Positions 1-50,611 of a stretch of DNA of 64,000 nucleotides are shown piece after piece; positions within the stretch are counted from its first letter, which is position 1, and each line of letters starts with the position of its first letter. The notes beneath the pieces are model-generated. The model worked only from the letters and a program-made list of their open reading frames with translations. It was not told where the DNA came from and did no database searches. A program made the position numbers and the translations under genes. The stretch is from Rhodeus uyekii. Lineage: Eukaryota > Chordata > Actinopteri > Cypriniformes > Acheilognathidae. Where the stretch lies: positions 744,001 through 808,000 of the forward strand of contig JAWRVZ010000182.1 of assembly GCA_037043235.1 (NCBI GenBank), in the 5' to 3' direction.

Positions 1-2270
1 CATTTTTTTATTTAGAAGAAAAAAAACGACTAAAAAACTATTCAGTTTCTCATTGTTTTTCCATTCTAAAAATGACCGAATACTTAATTTCATAATGACA
101 CGTTCATAAAATGATTGTGAAAGTAGTCCATATGAGGCAAGCAGGGTAATGCAAGGCTTCTGAAGAGACACAATCACTTTATATGATGAACCGATTTAAA
201 TTAGTTCATTTTTTAAATTATTTTATTCATTTATAATCTACAGCCTTCTTAGTGTACATGAAAATATGGTAAACGGAAGCTCAGATGTGCTTGCTTGACG
301 TGTTAACTCATTGGTTCTTTGTTCTTGCACATCTTGTAATGTTAAGTTTGTGAATTTGTCTATGTGAATAGACGGGTTTATTCTGAAAACACATGCACTA
401 TTTGGATCCTGTAACAACATTAGCGTATAGAGATGAAATGTTAGTTTTTCAGAATATTGCATTGTAGCACGCAACTATTTGCATTAATTACTTGTGTATC
501 TTCTTGTCAGCCTGCATACTGTAGGTTAGTGTGGTGCACCAGAGAGGCTCCCAGAAAAAGCCCTCTTGTATCTGTGCTTTGCCTTGTCATGTGATGTGCC
601 ACTGGGCTGTGAGGGGCTGTTTGTTCATTGTTGTTCTCCAGCTGTGGCATTTAACCCCCATCCCTGTTTTTATCCCAGTTGAGAACAAGATTTAGTTTCT
701 TATGTCTTAGTAATATCACGCCTGCGTTTAGGAGCTTCAACACGGTAAGTGCCATCAAGGTAGTTGTCGCTGCATGTTGAGAACTTATCAGTGAAAGAAT
801 CTTAACTCTGACGAATAATGAGAACTTTGTTTTGAATTGATGGAAGCCGCAGAAGCAGATATATATATAAAAATATACCACTAGGCAAAGTGAATTTCAG
901 AGAGGAAAGACTGTAACCTTCCCCAGTGAATAAAACCTTGGTCTTCTGAGCTAAAATTAGTAAATTTACTTATGGCTCATTAACTTTGGGGCAGATTTAA
1001 AAGATTGGAATGGTGGAAATCCCCACTGCATGAAAGGAAAATGATTTATTTTGGATTTGATTAGATCATGATCAGTATGACTGTTTATGTCGAGGTTTAT
1101 TTTTTGCTTATGTTATTGGTTAAAGCATAAGTTTATGACTTTAGCCATGAGACCAAGACATGGTTATAACCAGATAGCCTTATTCATTGACATATTACTG
1201 CAAGGTCTGAATTATTAATAAAATCTTCATGCAAAGCTTTGCACTGTCGTAATGCATGATTACAGCATAAATGTTAAAATTCTTTCTCGAATCCCAGCTT
1301 AATACACAGAGACAGCTAAACTATTTTATTATATTATTAAGTTTTATTTTCAGTGTTCTTCTAATGCAGTCAACAAACTGATAGTTACCTGAAAAAGAGT
1401 AGCAGTTTGAGTTCATTGTTGCAGTCATTCATCTTAAAAACTGGGGGTGGGTTTTCTGTGATGCTAATTGTGTGAAATAGGGATTTCTGAAAACCAAAGT
1501 TTATTTTCAAACTAATTTCGTGAACGGTCCCCCAGTCTGCCTTTGGCTCGGTAGACAGATAGTCCTACTTCAGAATGCTTCAACAGAGCAGTGTTTGATA
1601 GCAGGACAAAGGCACTGTGTTTACACTTTTTGTTTACACTTCCCAAGTAAGGTGGAATAGGACAAAATATTTCACCTTTAAGGTGAAGTAGGATGATGGC
1701 TTTTTGTGATAACGTTCAGTACTTATAGTGGATATTTCACACAAAAATTTACATTCTCTCATCACCCAAATTAATGAATAGCTGTAATCCAAGTCTTCTG
1801 AAGAGATGTTCTCTATGTTTGTTTGTTTTTTATTGTTTATATATGAATAAAATCCTAAATTAAATCTGTTCATCATATAAAGCGTTTGTGTCTCGTAATA
1901 ATTCTTGGATTAAACTGCTGTATTCTATATATTTCCTAAGCCTCAACATTTGGAGTGAATGGACTTTAATGGGGGCACAAAAATATCTTGACTTTCATTA
2001 AAAATAGCTTCATTTTTTACTCGAAAGTCTTAAGGATGTCTAACAGCTTGAGGATGAGTGAATGGTGACAGCATTTTCATTTTTCAAAGCAAGGGTGTTA
2101 ACAAACCATTGACTGGGTGTTTGTTTCCAAAACGTTACATAACAGGTGAACTACTTGGCCAAAGGTATGTAGACACCTCCTAATTAACGGATTTGACTAT
2201 TGCAGATACACCCATTCCTTACAGGTGCATACAATCAAAGATACAACCATGACTCTAGACAAATCGTAGA
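1..2270. other. no gene recognised
   Basis: AT-rich sequence with short scattered open frames. None resembles a known protein or carries convincing splice signals. It could be upstream of plekhg3 or a 5'UTR intron. Confidence 0.6.
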
Positions 2271-2274
2271 ATAG

Positions 2275-2356
2275 GATTGCTTTCCCTGGGAAATGAACCC
2301 TTGGCTTTGGCGCTGTAAACACCAATGCTCTACTGGTTGAGCTACAGGAAAGCTAC
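2275..2356 (-). repeat. tRNA-derived SINE head
   Basis: On the - strand it reads TGTAGCTCAACCAGTAGAGC (a Pol III A-box region) and then a weak B box, GGGTTCATTTCC. The same head occurs at 14889 and a better B box at 30080. No tRNA cloverleaf, so it is a SINE rather than a tRNA gene. Confidence 0.6.
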
Positions 2357-2919
2357 TTATCACTTACACTTTCCATAGATGGGTTAACGCAGCACATGCT
2401 TCCTATACTTTTGTATTCTGTATGTGTGCATCACACTACATATTGGAAATGAACAAAATTTAAATGGGATTTGTAGAAAGGAATGTATAACTGAAATACA
2501 ATTTAGTTTTTTTGATCATTTCTCTCTTTCTGACCCTTACAATTAAACAGGCTGATTTTGCAACTGTACCTTCCGTACAGATGCATCAGTTGTATGTTAT
2601 TGAGCTCATAGTTGTGGTGTCAAAAATATTTTTATAATCATAATTTAAATGATCTGGATAGACTGGAAAGCTTTTTGCTAGTTAGAGTGTGAAGACATGA
2701 AGAAATTGCGGGATCACAGGAGTTCTTATATACTATAATTTTTGTGTGTATTTGTATGTCTCTATAGCAATTAAAAACATTTTTTTTAATTGTTATTAGC
2801 ACTAATAATTGAGTTTAAAAAAAATATTTTTTAGTTTTGTTATTTCTTGTGGGAATTTTTTTTTCGAGTTATGAGCTCGTTCCTGGAACGGATTCTCAAG
2901 GTATATACGTTTAAATGTG

Positions 2920-3195
2920 TGTGGCAAGCAAGGCGGGGTTGAGGGATGTGAGGGCGTCACCTGTGAGCCAGTAGCATGATGCGTGATTGTAATGAGCGTC
3001 ACCTGTGAGCCACAGGTCTCTTATCTCATGGAGGAGTGGAGGCATAAAAGGAGGAGCGGTGACAATGAAGGACGAGAGAGGACCAGGCCTGGATTTATGT
3101 TGTGTTTTGTGTTCATGTGGGCAGCAGTTGTCCGTAAGGGGCCGTCGCCAGTACTTTTATTTTGTATTTGTTTATTTTTCATATTAAAAGAATAT
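2920..3195 (+). mobile_element. decayed solo LTR, same family as 10312-10629
   Basis: It begins TGTGGCAAGCAAGGCGGGG and matches the reverse complement of 10312-10629 through a TATA-like CATAAAAGG and the stretch GACGAGAGAGGACCAGGCCT. The 3' end (CCTCC...TTACA in the other copy) is missing, so the element is truncated. Confidence 0.65.
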
Positions 3196-3366
3196 TACTT
3201 TTTCGTACATTAAATTCATGCACAATCAATGACCCCCTTATTACATTAGATGCTGATTGTGACATGTGTGAAAGAAAAATCAGGGTGTTATGATACGTGA
3301 ATACTTCAATTGCCAAAGAACTGCTGCCTAAATAAACTTTAAAATGTTTAAATGCTTATACTAGAG

Positions 3367-4070
3367 CAGGGGTGGGCAAACTATTTGTCTTACGGGCCAC
3401 ATTGGTTTCTTAAAATTGACAAGAGGGGCCGGGGTGAAGGTCGTACCTGTGCATTTACTTATAAAAATCCTAGAAAACCTGTATAAAGTATAGTTTGGTC
3501 TTAAATCACTGTGAAATTACAACAAAACAATATTAATAAAATTTAATCGACAGAAAAACCATAATATGCAATGTGACTGAATCGTATATTTGCCTCAGCT
3601 CTAGATTGACAATCACAGGCGTCCAATCACAACTGAACTCAAAGGGAAAAAAGTTAACTAACCAATGACGTTTGATGTTACTATTACAAGAGCCAGCCCC
3701 GCCCCACGACTGAAAAAAATAAAAGTGGTTAGATGTCACGCGCGCGCGAGTGATTAAAATGAGCTTGCGGGTACCCGTATTTACGTGTAGCTCTGTTTTC
3801 CGCTCACGGATGTAATTTACGTGCGCGCAAACATCAGTTTTGCGCTCGTTCCTTTTTAGCACGGAATTAACACCATAAAGGGGGGTGTAGAGGGGTTTGC
3901 GACACGCCTACTCTCCACCACAGCTTTAGCGCCACTGCCGCTTGCAGCCGTGACAGAGTGACATTACAGGGAAATGTAAAATGAAGGAGGTTTAATACAA
4001 TTTCGGCGGGCCGGATTAAAAAGCCCAACGGGCCGGATATGGCCCGCGGGCTGGAGTTTGCCCACCCCTG
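3367..4070. mobile_element. non-autonomous hAT transposon with perfect 8-bp TSD
   Basis: Terminal inverted repeats CAGGGGTGGGCAAACT (left) and AGTTTGCCCACCCCTG (right). Both flanks carry TACTAGAG (3359-3366 and 4071-4078), the 8-bp duplication expected of hAT transposition. It is 704 bp. An interior GC-rich patch includes a run of CG dinucleotides near 3740. No transposase is recognisable. Confidence 0.92.
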
Positions 4071-4109
4071 TACTAGAGTGTTTCTTTTTCAATAGTACTG
4101 CAGTACCAT

Positions 4110-4480
4110 CTCCAACCAGACGGGACTGGATGAAGTATTTTGAGTGTCTCGATTTCAATCTGACTTTTGACCTGAAATGTTGTCTAAATCAAAATCATGC
4201 GCTGTTTGTTTGTTGGCCAGAGGAGAAGTGGTCCCTCAACTGAGCCTGGCTTCTCCCAAGGTTTTTTTTCTTCCTCCATTCTGTTCTTCATTCGTTCTGT
4301 CATTGATGGAGTTTGGGTTCTCGCCTCTGGTTTGTTTAGTTGGGGACACAACACTTAATATTCATTAAATATTATTGATTGGCCTGCTCTTCTAGAGTTG
4401 CTGTACAGCCAAAACAAACTTTGTTGCATTATTTTCCTGTTATCTCAGTAAAGCTGCTTTGAAATAATCTCTATTTAAAG
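4110..4480 (+). repeat. dispersed teleost repeat, copy A
   Basis: It matches the reverse complement of 9530-9900 along most of its length, for example TTCTCCCAAGGTTTTTT, CATTCTGTTCTTCATTCGTT, and GTAAAGCTGCTTTGAAA near the 3' end. The class is not certain; the tail resembles those shared by fish SINEs and LINEs. Confidence 0.65.
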
Positions 4481-4489
4481 CTCCCACAG

Positions 4490-4790
4490 CACTGGCATCC
4501 ACCTCCAGTTTAGGGCAGCCAGAACAGGAGAAAAGCACAATAAATCCTTTGCCGCTTTAAAAGCATTTTCACACGACCGACCATATAAATGTTCTGGAAG
4601 AACTCAATTAATCAGTAAGTGGAGACACGTCAGAAGCAACATTTTTACAAAATGCTCTGTAATAACCCACCGTCCCATGAAAACGGCCCAACTCCCATTT
4701 TGCGTTTGGTCCAGGGTATTTAGGCATAGCGGTAACCTTAGCATTCACTGCCCAGATTTGACCACGCCCTGTCTGCCTTCTGAGATGCAC
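4490..4790 (-). pseudogene. Ty3/gypsy pol fragment (RT connection/RNase H start)
   Basis: On the - strand a frame with ELGRFHGTVGYYRAFCKNV and SPLTD matches the segment after the RT palm of gypsy-type retrotransposons. Downstream, out of one frame and with stops, comes a KLEVDASAVG-like piece typical of the RNase H start. Degenerate and non-functional. Confidence 0.75.
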
Positions 4791-4859
4791 TGCACCTAAG
4801 AAAATTAAAATAATTTTTTTTTAAAATTACAATAATTTTAAAATTTTTGCATTTTGAGT

Positions 4860-4985
4860 GAGAAATGCTCCTGCTACCTTTCAAAGGATTATGCATGCGT
4901 TGTATTGAGTTAAAAACTGTGCATCTTATTTGGATGATGTTGTTGTTTGTTCTGATGGCTGGGAAAAATGCATCACAACTTGTGA
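4860..4985 (+). pseudogene. Ty3/gypsy reverse transcriptase palm fragment
   Basis: On the + strand NAPATFQRIMHALY, an in-frame stop, then a YLDDVVV box match the palm of gypsy-type reverse transcriptases. It points away from the - strand pol fragment just to its left. Confidence 0.72.
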
Positions 4986-5559
4986 TTAGTCTTGGCTGGG
5001 CACTGGAGTGTACGATCACACCGGTGTGATTAGAACATTCTGTGCATCAGGTGCGCACTCTTTGGCTGTATCTGCTTCAGACATGGATCAGAAATATAAC
5101 AAGCTCAATTACACAATGTTTACAGTTCTGATTCTCTGAATTGCAATGTAAACTAACGTGGCGGCGAAATAAAAGCAATAGATCTGTCTTACAGAGCTAC
5201 TCTGGTTGTGATGTATCACGTGGCAAGCATGATGTGTTGCCATGGAAATAATAAGGTGGTGCATTCTAATATAATGGTCAAACATATTACCACATGAAAG
5301 GATATATGACAGGGTATACTGGTTGACAGGATCATTTGTTTCTGGATGTGGGATCCTAATGTTTATTTTGTTTTATGGCCTGTCCTGAACCTTTTTATAG
5401 GCTCTTCATAGGCCTAAGCTTACTGTTGGTGCAGTTATTGCTCGCATACTGCTATGAGTGTATGCACTTTTCAATATATATTCTTTATTTAATTAACACT
5501 GTATACAACGACTGCATATGTACTGTGGAGCTGGGCCGTATATGTCAGTCTCATCATGT

Positions 5560-5910
5560 TGTCACGGTCTCGTCTTGTTTCACTTCCGGGTCCTGTCTGT
5601 TATCTTTCCGTGCCCTTGTTTCACCTGTCGTGTCAATCACTTACCTTATCAAGTCCTGTCAGGTGTCCCTAATGTGTGCTCATGCTATAAATGCCCTCCT
5701 GTGCTCCCATGTCTTTGTCTCTTGCTGACGGTGCTATCTGGATGTTTCTTGTGTGTGGATGTCAGTCTCCATGTTTCCTAAGTTTTGCACTCTTATGTGC
5801 CGTTTTAGTTTGTTCCTGCCTTTTGTTTCCGAGTTTGTTAATAAAGTGAGTTTCAGTTTGGAACCTGCATCTCCTCGCCATCTCCTCGCACACGCACATT
5901 TAAGATAACA
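5560..5910 (+). repeat. LTR-like sequence
   Basis: It begins TGTCACGG, is CT-rich, has an AATAAA at about 5840 and ends near GATAACA, the general layout of a fish gypsy LTR. No target duplication found, so the ends are uncertain. Confidence 0.35.
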
Positions 5911-6200
5911 GTAAAAAATTTGCTAAAATTTTAAACTGGCACGAAACTGGACCTGTATTTAGAAGTGATAGTGATGTAGAGATTATAATATTGGGCTGAT
6001 GTGATCCTACTTCTTGATTCTTCATGAACCAGCTGGATCTTATTTATAGAGCCAGCAGGACATCCGTCCATAGCCAATACTATGATCTAGTCTAGAGGTT
6101 ATGAATGCATCAATTCTAGGTATACACCAATACCACTTTTACCAGAACGAGTCAGATACTGATACTTAAATTTTTTACTTTTAGATATTTAATACAGATA

Positions 6201-6880
6201 CAGTAATACCTTGGTTTACGAGTTTAATTCGTTCCAAGAGCGAGCTCGTAAACCAAAATGCTCCTACACCAAAACAAATTTCCCCATAAGAATGCACAAT
6301 AAAAATCAATCAATTCGTTCCACACGACCACAAATGCCCATTTTAAATATTTTTTTGGCTTACCCTATTAATTGCAGTTAAATTATAACCATTATGATCT
6401 CATATAAATACTAATTAATAATTGACAATTAAACTTTAAAAATACTTAAAATACTCTAAAAATTTACTGTAATGCACTTCAGCTTTGAGCAGCGTGTGTG
6501 GAGGAGACGAGAGGAGGGGGGAGCAGGGAAAGCAAAGATTCAAGTGCAAATGAGTGAATTTATTATAATAGTGCAGAAAACAACATGGGAGATGGGGAGC
6601 CACGAACGAACGAACGAACGCACGGGAGCCGTGAATGAACGAACGCACGGGAGTCGCAAACGAACGCACGGGAGCCACGAACGAAAGCGGGGAGATAGGC
6701 AGATGATATGAGAATCAGGTGTGTCAGTGCTCAGTGACCACACACACACAGGCAGAACTAGGAGACAATGAATTCATGAACCGTGACAGTTAATGCTTAG
6801 AGGTACTGTACGTGTATATTTCATTATGTGAACAATAGCGATCACAATTAATTAATGTTAACAACAGGAGGTAAAACCGC
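6201..6880 (-). mobile_element. Tigger-like DNA element, truncated (relative of 42017-42974)
   Basis: It starts CAGTAATACCTTGGTTTACG after TA. Its interior matches the reverse complement of 42017-42974 (for example the stretch around ATTTTTTTGG at 6345 and GAAATTATTATAATAGTGCAG-like sequence near 6560). The far end is replaced by a hAT remnant. Confidence 0.75.
6598..6692 (+). repeat. imperfect minisatellite, unit ACGAACGCACGGGAGCC
   Basis: About four degenerate units of CGAACG runs followed by CACGGGAGCC. The relative at 42.5 kb has only one unit-like stretch, so the array expanded in this copy. Confidence 0.7.
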
Positions 6881-6889
6881 TGTAAATCA

Positions 6890-7061
6890 CTTATAAACAC
6901 TCATGCCGCGCGACACTCCTTTCTTCCGTGGGCAGAGCGATAGCGGACCGAGCGCGGATAGTGGGACCGCTGTTACAAGTTACGTGCAGGGGATGAAAGA
7001 GCCGCAGCACAGGGGTGAAAGAGCCGCATGCGGCTCCGGAGCCGCGGGTTGCCGCCCCCTG
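6890..7061. mobile_element. hAT remnant (one end only)
   Basis: It ends GGAGCCGCGGGTTGCCGCCC CCTG, close to a hAT terminal repeat common in fish (reverse complement CAGGGG...GGCAACCCGCGGCTCC). No opposite end or duplication found. Confidence 0.55.
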
Positions 7062-7724
7062 CTCTAACATAATATTTACCCAACATATTTTTCATTTACA
7101 AACACTGAATATTTAGAGCTGCCCCAAGGCTTTTCCCACCTCTACTGGCTCCAGTAGGGCCAGTGTTTTAAATTTTTAGATCCCAGTGAGACATCACAAT
7201 TTTCAGGTACAGAAATTTAATAAAGTATAATAACACTGCATAGTCTTCACTGTGTATATAAATTAATCCTTATTAAGAAGACTATTGGCTATAATAGTCA
7301 TCATAGAAGCTGGCTATTCTTGCTCAGAGGCAGTTTTGTGAGCATGCACTTTTCAGATGTTTGTACACAGAAAACATGAACCACTCATTACACATAAATC
7401 ATGCAACCATTCATGTTTTTACTAACATATATGATTTATGATATATGATTAGTTTTTATCCAAACGACTACATGACTGCAGTCTTGGGCCTGATACTGGA
7501 ATCAGTGTATCCGTCAGAAAGAGACAGCATGTGTCATAGTTTAGCATTATTCTTAAGAAGGCCTTTATACTTTAGCAATGTGACCTTTTAAAAGATAGAT
7601 CAAGCATAAGGTTCTTAACTGGAAAGAATGACACAATGGCACAACCATTAAGCAGCATATTATATTCTAGCATTCTAACATGGAGAATTGAAGAGCCTCA
7701 TTTTGTCATGTAGAAATAAAAATC

Positions 7725-7862
7725 TGGGTGTTGTTAGAATAGCAATGAAATCTGATAATGTTCCCGTGGGGAAGAACAATGGAATAAAGCAGCGGACCTG
7801 ATACTGATCCCTGTGGCACTCCATACCTAATACTCTTCATTTACTCAAACAAATAATTGTGA
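7725..7862 (-). pseudogene. LINE reverse transcriptase fragment
   Basis: On the - strand it reads YGVPQGSVSGPLL and then FHCYSNNTQI. These are the GVPQGS box and a mutated YADDT box of an L2/Rex-like non-LTR retrotransposon. The catalytic Asp pair has become Asn-Asn, so it is dead. A better-preserved relative lies at 50612-50955. Confidence 0.6.
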
Positions 7863-8019
7863 TTCTTAAGCCTATCCCAAAGAAAAGAATGTTCCTGTCT
7901 ATGGCAGGAGACCTAAGTAAGATATAGCTTCGATCAGATGATACAAGTAGGTCATTTGTAACCCTTAACAAGCGTAATCCCTGTGGTGTGGTGGGGCCTA
8001 AATCGTGACTTAAATTCTA

Positions 8020-9530
8020 CATGGATATAATTTCTCTCCAGATGTGAAAATTATTTTTTAAATATATTTATTTGTTAAATAATGCTCACAAAAAGTGTAC
8101 ACTGTTGTAAATTGTTACTAGTTGTTTTATTATAAAGATAGTTGTCCATAGGAGTGTACAATTTATTTTAAAAGTTAAGTAGTCTTCCAATGGTTCAAAC
8201 TGTGCCTTTTGTTTTTGTACTCAGGCTCTCAAAAAGTATAATCAAAATTTGGATTTAAATATTTTCAATTATCGGCCAGTTATCTGCTTTCTAATAGAAA
8301 TAACTATTGGTTGTCGGTATTAGCCAAAATGTTCATATTGGTGCATCCTACATAGTTCTGTTCTTGCCAAATAAAAAATTTGACCAATAAAAAACATTAG
8401 TTAAAATTATGGCAAGAATATGAAATGCTTCATATTTTTTCACTTATTTTCACTTACCAAACACTTATTTTAAATTCATAATCTTTATCAATAGTGAAGA
8501 AACTATTGTGATCTTTGAAAGATGTGACATCATCTTGTAAACATCACCTAAAGGCGAACAGACATCAAAACAATGCACACAAAACACAACAATGATGACA
8601 ACAAATAGTAAAAATATAAACCATTACAAAATAAACTAACAACACAAACTGCCAAAAGTGAATCAAAAATCAATTCAGCATCACAGATAAAACAAACAAG
8701 AATCAAGAAACTCCACAGCCGAATCTATTCATGCCGCATTGCATGCAGGGTACCTTCATAGTATTTAAGCACTGTAGAAATACAGCATGTTGTTTGTTTA
8801 CAGTGAATTGTGTTTTCCAATACACTTTCTTTTTTTTATGCAGTCAGATCCAAAAAAAGTCCTACTGTGAAATTACTGTGAGAGTCATGCAATTATTAAC
8901 CTGGAATATATTGTCATTTCGCACTGAAATGTTTAACAGTGCGACCATTGGCCATTGTTTTGGCCATTGTTGGCTTTGTTATATGACATTGAAGTCATTC
9001 AATGTTCTTCCTGTTATATGACATTGAAGATTTAAACCTCTTGTCGTGAGAGGATGTTTTCTAGACATATAAGTCAGGGATGTGTAGTTAACAATTTTTA
9101 TCTAAATTTTATGATTGAAGAAATTCATAAATTCATAGTGCTAAGCTATGAGGGAATATCAGGATCTGTCATTGATTTGTTTTTTCCTCAGTCTAGCTCC
9201 TGTATTAAATAAGAACCTAGCGTCGGTTTGGTGTGAGGCTTTTTTAACTAATTAATGGGATCATGACAGACAAATCCAGTATCAGAATCCCAATCAAAGA
9301 TAATCATCTGATGATTGAAGCGCAGTGTTTGTCTCACACAAAAATAGTCTGGATCTCAGTTCGGATCACAGGATTTCAACAGATCAATAAAAGTCATAAT
9401 GTCCCATGTGGTGCAAATCAAGTGCTTTATCTTATTGATATGTGTATGTAGTGTTTTAAATATGATTTAAGACCAACAATGTGCAAATTCATGTCAACAC
9501 CATTGCTGAGTATTTTCTCTTTAAAACTGC
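8020..9530. other. no gene recognised
   Basis: AT-rich. The only structure I see is a short direct repeat of GTTATATGACATTGAAG near 8976 and 9014. Confidence 0.5.
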
Positions 9531-9900
9531 AAGTCAAGTCACCTTTATTTATATAGTGCTTTTTATAATGTAGATTGTTTCAAAGCAGCTTTACAGTGGT
9601 CACAGAAAAACATAAAGTTTGTTTGGCTGAACAGCAGCCCCAAAAGAGCAGGCGAATCAATACAATTTATGAATTTCAAGTGTTAAGTTTCCCCAACTGA
9701 GCAAGCCGTAGGCGACAGCGGCAAGGAACCAATACTCCAGCAGGTGACGTAACGAATGAAGAACAGAATGGAGAAAAAACCTTGGGAGAAACCAGTTCTC
9801 CTCTGACCAACAGCCAAACAGTGCATGATTATTATATTGACAACTATTAAGTCCAATTTGGTCCGACTGAAGTGAAAATAACAAAAGTCTCAAAAACGTA
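9530..9900 (-). repeat. dispersed teleost repeat, copy B
   Basis: Inverted relative to 4110-4480. It begins in + coordinates with CACCTTTATTTATATAGTGC and includes CAAAGCAGCTTTACAGTGG and AAAAAACCTTGGGAGAAACC. Confidence 0.65.
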
Positions 9901-10311
9901 GTTTGAAATTGCCGATGTTTCTTATGTCACAAACTTCCTTGTGTCCAGTCACGTCGACATGTGGTTTTGCATATCATTAAGTGATATGAAGCAGGGGAGT
10001 CTCAAGAGAAGAGCTTATCCCGGGATATTTTACATTACTGTGGTTTATCACATTTTAGCTCATTTTCTCTAGCCAAACCCAGGCATAATTACTGTCACAC
10101 CTGTTCTCAATCAAGAAATCACTTAAATAGGATCTGCCTGACGAAGTGAATTAGACCAAAAGTTCTTCTCTCCTTGTGTTATCTTTGACTAATATTTAAA
10201 TTTGTTTAATAATCTGAAACATTTAAGTGTGACAAACATGCAAAAAAAAAAATAAAAAAAATTCAGGAAACGGGGGAAACACAACACTACGTATACGATA
10301 TAATTTGTAAT

Positions 10312-10629
10312 TGTAACGGAGTTAAATGTTCAGGGAGGAAGGAGGCGGGAACCGGCAGACGTTTAACACACTTTAATGATGAAAATAAAACATAAATACA
10401 AAAAGAAAGTAATGGCGGCGGCCCCTCGTGGTCGACCGCCGCCCACACAAAACATAACAAACTCCAGGCCTGGTCCTCTCTCGTCTTCATTGTCGTCGCT
10501 CCTCCTTTTAAGTCTCCGCTCCTCCGTGAGACGAGACACCGGTGGCTTCGCAGGTGGCGCTCATTACCAATCACGCCACCGGCTCTCGTGACGCTCTCAC
10601 GGTCCCTCGACCCCGCCCTGCTCGCCACA
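10312..10629 (-). mobile_element. solo LTR with perfect 5-bp TSD
   Basis: On the - strand it begins TGTGGCGAGCAGGGCGGGG and ends CTCCGTTACA (TG...CA). GTAAT flanks both sides (10307-10311 and 10630-10634). It is 318 bp, with a TATA-like CTTAAAAGG and ATTAAA near the 3' part. No internal retrotransposon sequence, so it is a recombined solo LTR of a gypsy- or ERV-like element. Confidence 0.88.
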
Positions 10630-11190
10630 GTAATATTATGATTATACCTTTCTCCACTTATGTTCTGAGTAGTTCAAACCTTTTCTAAGGATTCTGATTG
10701 TTAGAACCTGTCAATCTCTGAAATGGAGAATGGGGACATGGTTTGTGTGACATTAGCAACATATTATTAGATTATTAGTTTATTAACATTATTAGCCATT
10801 AGCCAGATCAGGCCATACACCATCTGCAACCGTTTTTGTTCTATTTTGGACAAACTGCATTACAATCATTGTCCAAAAATAATATTAATTGGAAATATTG
10901 CACAATCTGCTTCATTTAAAAATCATTTAAGAATTGTGACCTTGAATGAAGGCATTTCTGGTAGGATCTGGCTGTCTTCATAAAAGTTCTGATGGCATTT
11001 TCCTTTCCTCTTAATTCCCTGATGCCTGTTAAAGCAGTGTTTCTAAGCACATCAGCTTTGTGTAGACTATAAACAAGGAAATGCTCTATTGCTGCTGTTC
11101 CATAAGCACCACCACCTGTCAAAGAGTGAATTTACATGAGCTCTTCACATCTTATTTTACTCTGATTTACAGGAGTGAGGCCAAAGTGCC

Positions 11191-49219
<38,029 letters not shown>

Positions 49220-50600
49220 AATCACTCATTTTATGGTACATATATTTTATGTTTCAGAAATAATAGCAAGTTGTTGGCTGTGCTTCATTAATTTCTCTCT
49301 TGTTTATGTCTTGACCACTGAATGTATGGTCAGCTCAATTTATGCTGTAGCCTTTTGGCAAATTTAAACCTCAAAACTAATATTCTTTACGTTTTGCATG
49401 CTACTTTACTGGTATTTTGGACACTTTTAATTTATGTTGCCTACTGCTAAACCTATGGATTTTTTATGGTCTGAATGTCAGGCAGGAAGTGTAAATATTG
49501 TACATTCTTGGACATGCTTTCATTCTGTTGTACTATCCGCATGTTTGTTTGTAGATATACATGTATGTGTTTGGTAGTCATTTTACATAAATGTAAAGAT
49601 AATGACATTCTTTTTGATGATTTGTTTAAATTTTGGCAAAAGTATTTCAATACATGTAATACAGTATAAAGTCTAGTCTATAGTTTGCACTAGCAGAGGA
49701 GTGTAAATCCAGTCTAAACTCTAAAGTGAATAGAGCATTTGAAAAAAGGGTTTATTTAAATTGTTACTAAAAGACACGATAAAGCTTTTTAATAGAAGGA
49801 TAGTGGATTTGGGAATTTTGTCTTGGAAACTAGATCCTACTGTTCAAGACATAGGAACATGTATGAAATTTTGATATTTTAATCTTCTCATTGTGTTGTC
49901 ATATCTGCCACTAACAGACTATGGATGACATCACAATTTGGTCAACACTGTTGGCTTAGCAGCCCATGATTAATGCTGATTTTCAAAATGTATAATTTTC
50001 TTCATAACATCTCTCTTATTGATCATTGTTTGTCTCTCTCTCTCTCTGTTATTTATTATGATATATTCCTCTATTTGTCTGACTTAATACAAATGCAACA
50101 AGAAATACAGTTCATAAAGTAGGAAGTCTAGAAAAATCATTCCATAATAAAACCAAAGAAAATTCAACTTTTAAAAACCTGTGCAGGTCTTTGCTATGTC
50201 TCATTTGAATACAGAGTCTGGTCTGTAGGCCTCAAATGCAAATCTTTAGTCAATCCAAGAGTGACATTGAGTCTTTATCAAGCCTTGGAAACAAAATTTT
50301 AAAATGAGTCAGTTTATGGTTTTATATTAATATGATATTGCAAATAAGTTATTCAGATATGAAGTTCAAATATCTATGTGTAGCACTTGAAGGACTGGCA
50401 ACACTGGCCATTTCTGAGCCACTGTTGACGAATTGCAATAAACATATAATGGCACCTCATACCTCGTACAATATTTGCTATTTGAACCTAGTCAAAGTCA
50501 TACCACATCTTTTGGATCTACAATAATTAGAATCTCTGTGGGGTTTTTTTCCAGTATAATGTAGTAGGAAATTACTTGTCATCCATCTGTTCCAATTATG
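49220..50600. other. plekhg3 3'UTR and flanking sequence
   Basis: AT-rich, with the AATAAA sites noted above. No further open frame of interest. Confidence 0.5.
50146..50151 (+). terminator. candidate plekhg3 polyadenylation signal
   Basis: The first canonical AATAAA I see after the plekhg3 stop is 0.93 kb downstream, which would give a 3'UTR of about 0.95 kb. A second AATAAA lies at 50437-50442. Neither is confirmed by a cleavage site. Confidence 0.35.
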
Positions 50601-50611
50601 CATTCATTTAA

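Noticed and set aside
3533..3862. 109-residue - strand frame
   Set aside because: Lies wholly inside the non-autonomous hAT element and resembles no transposase.
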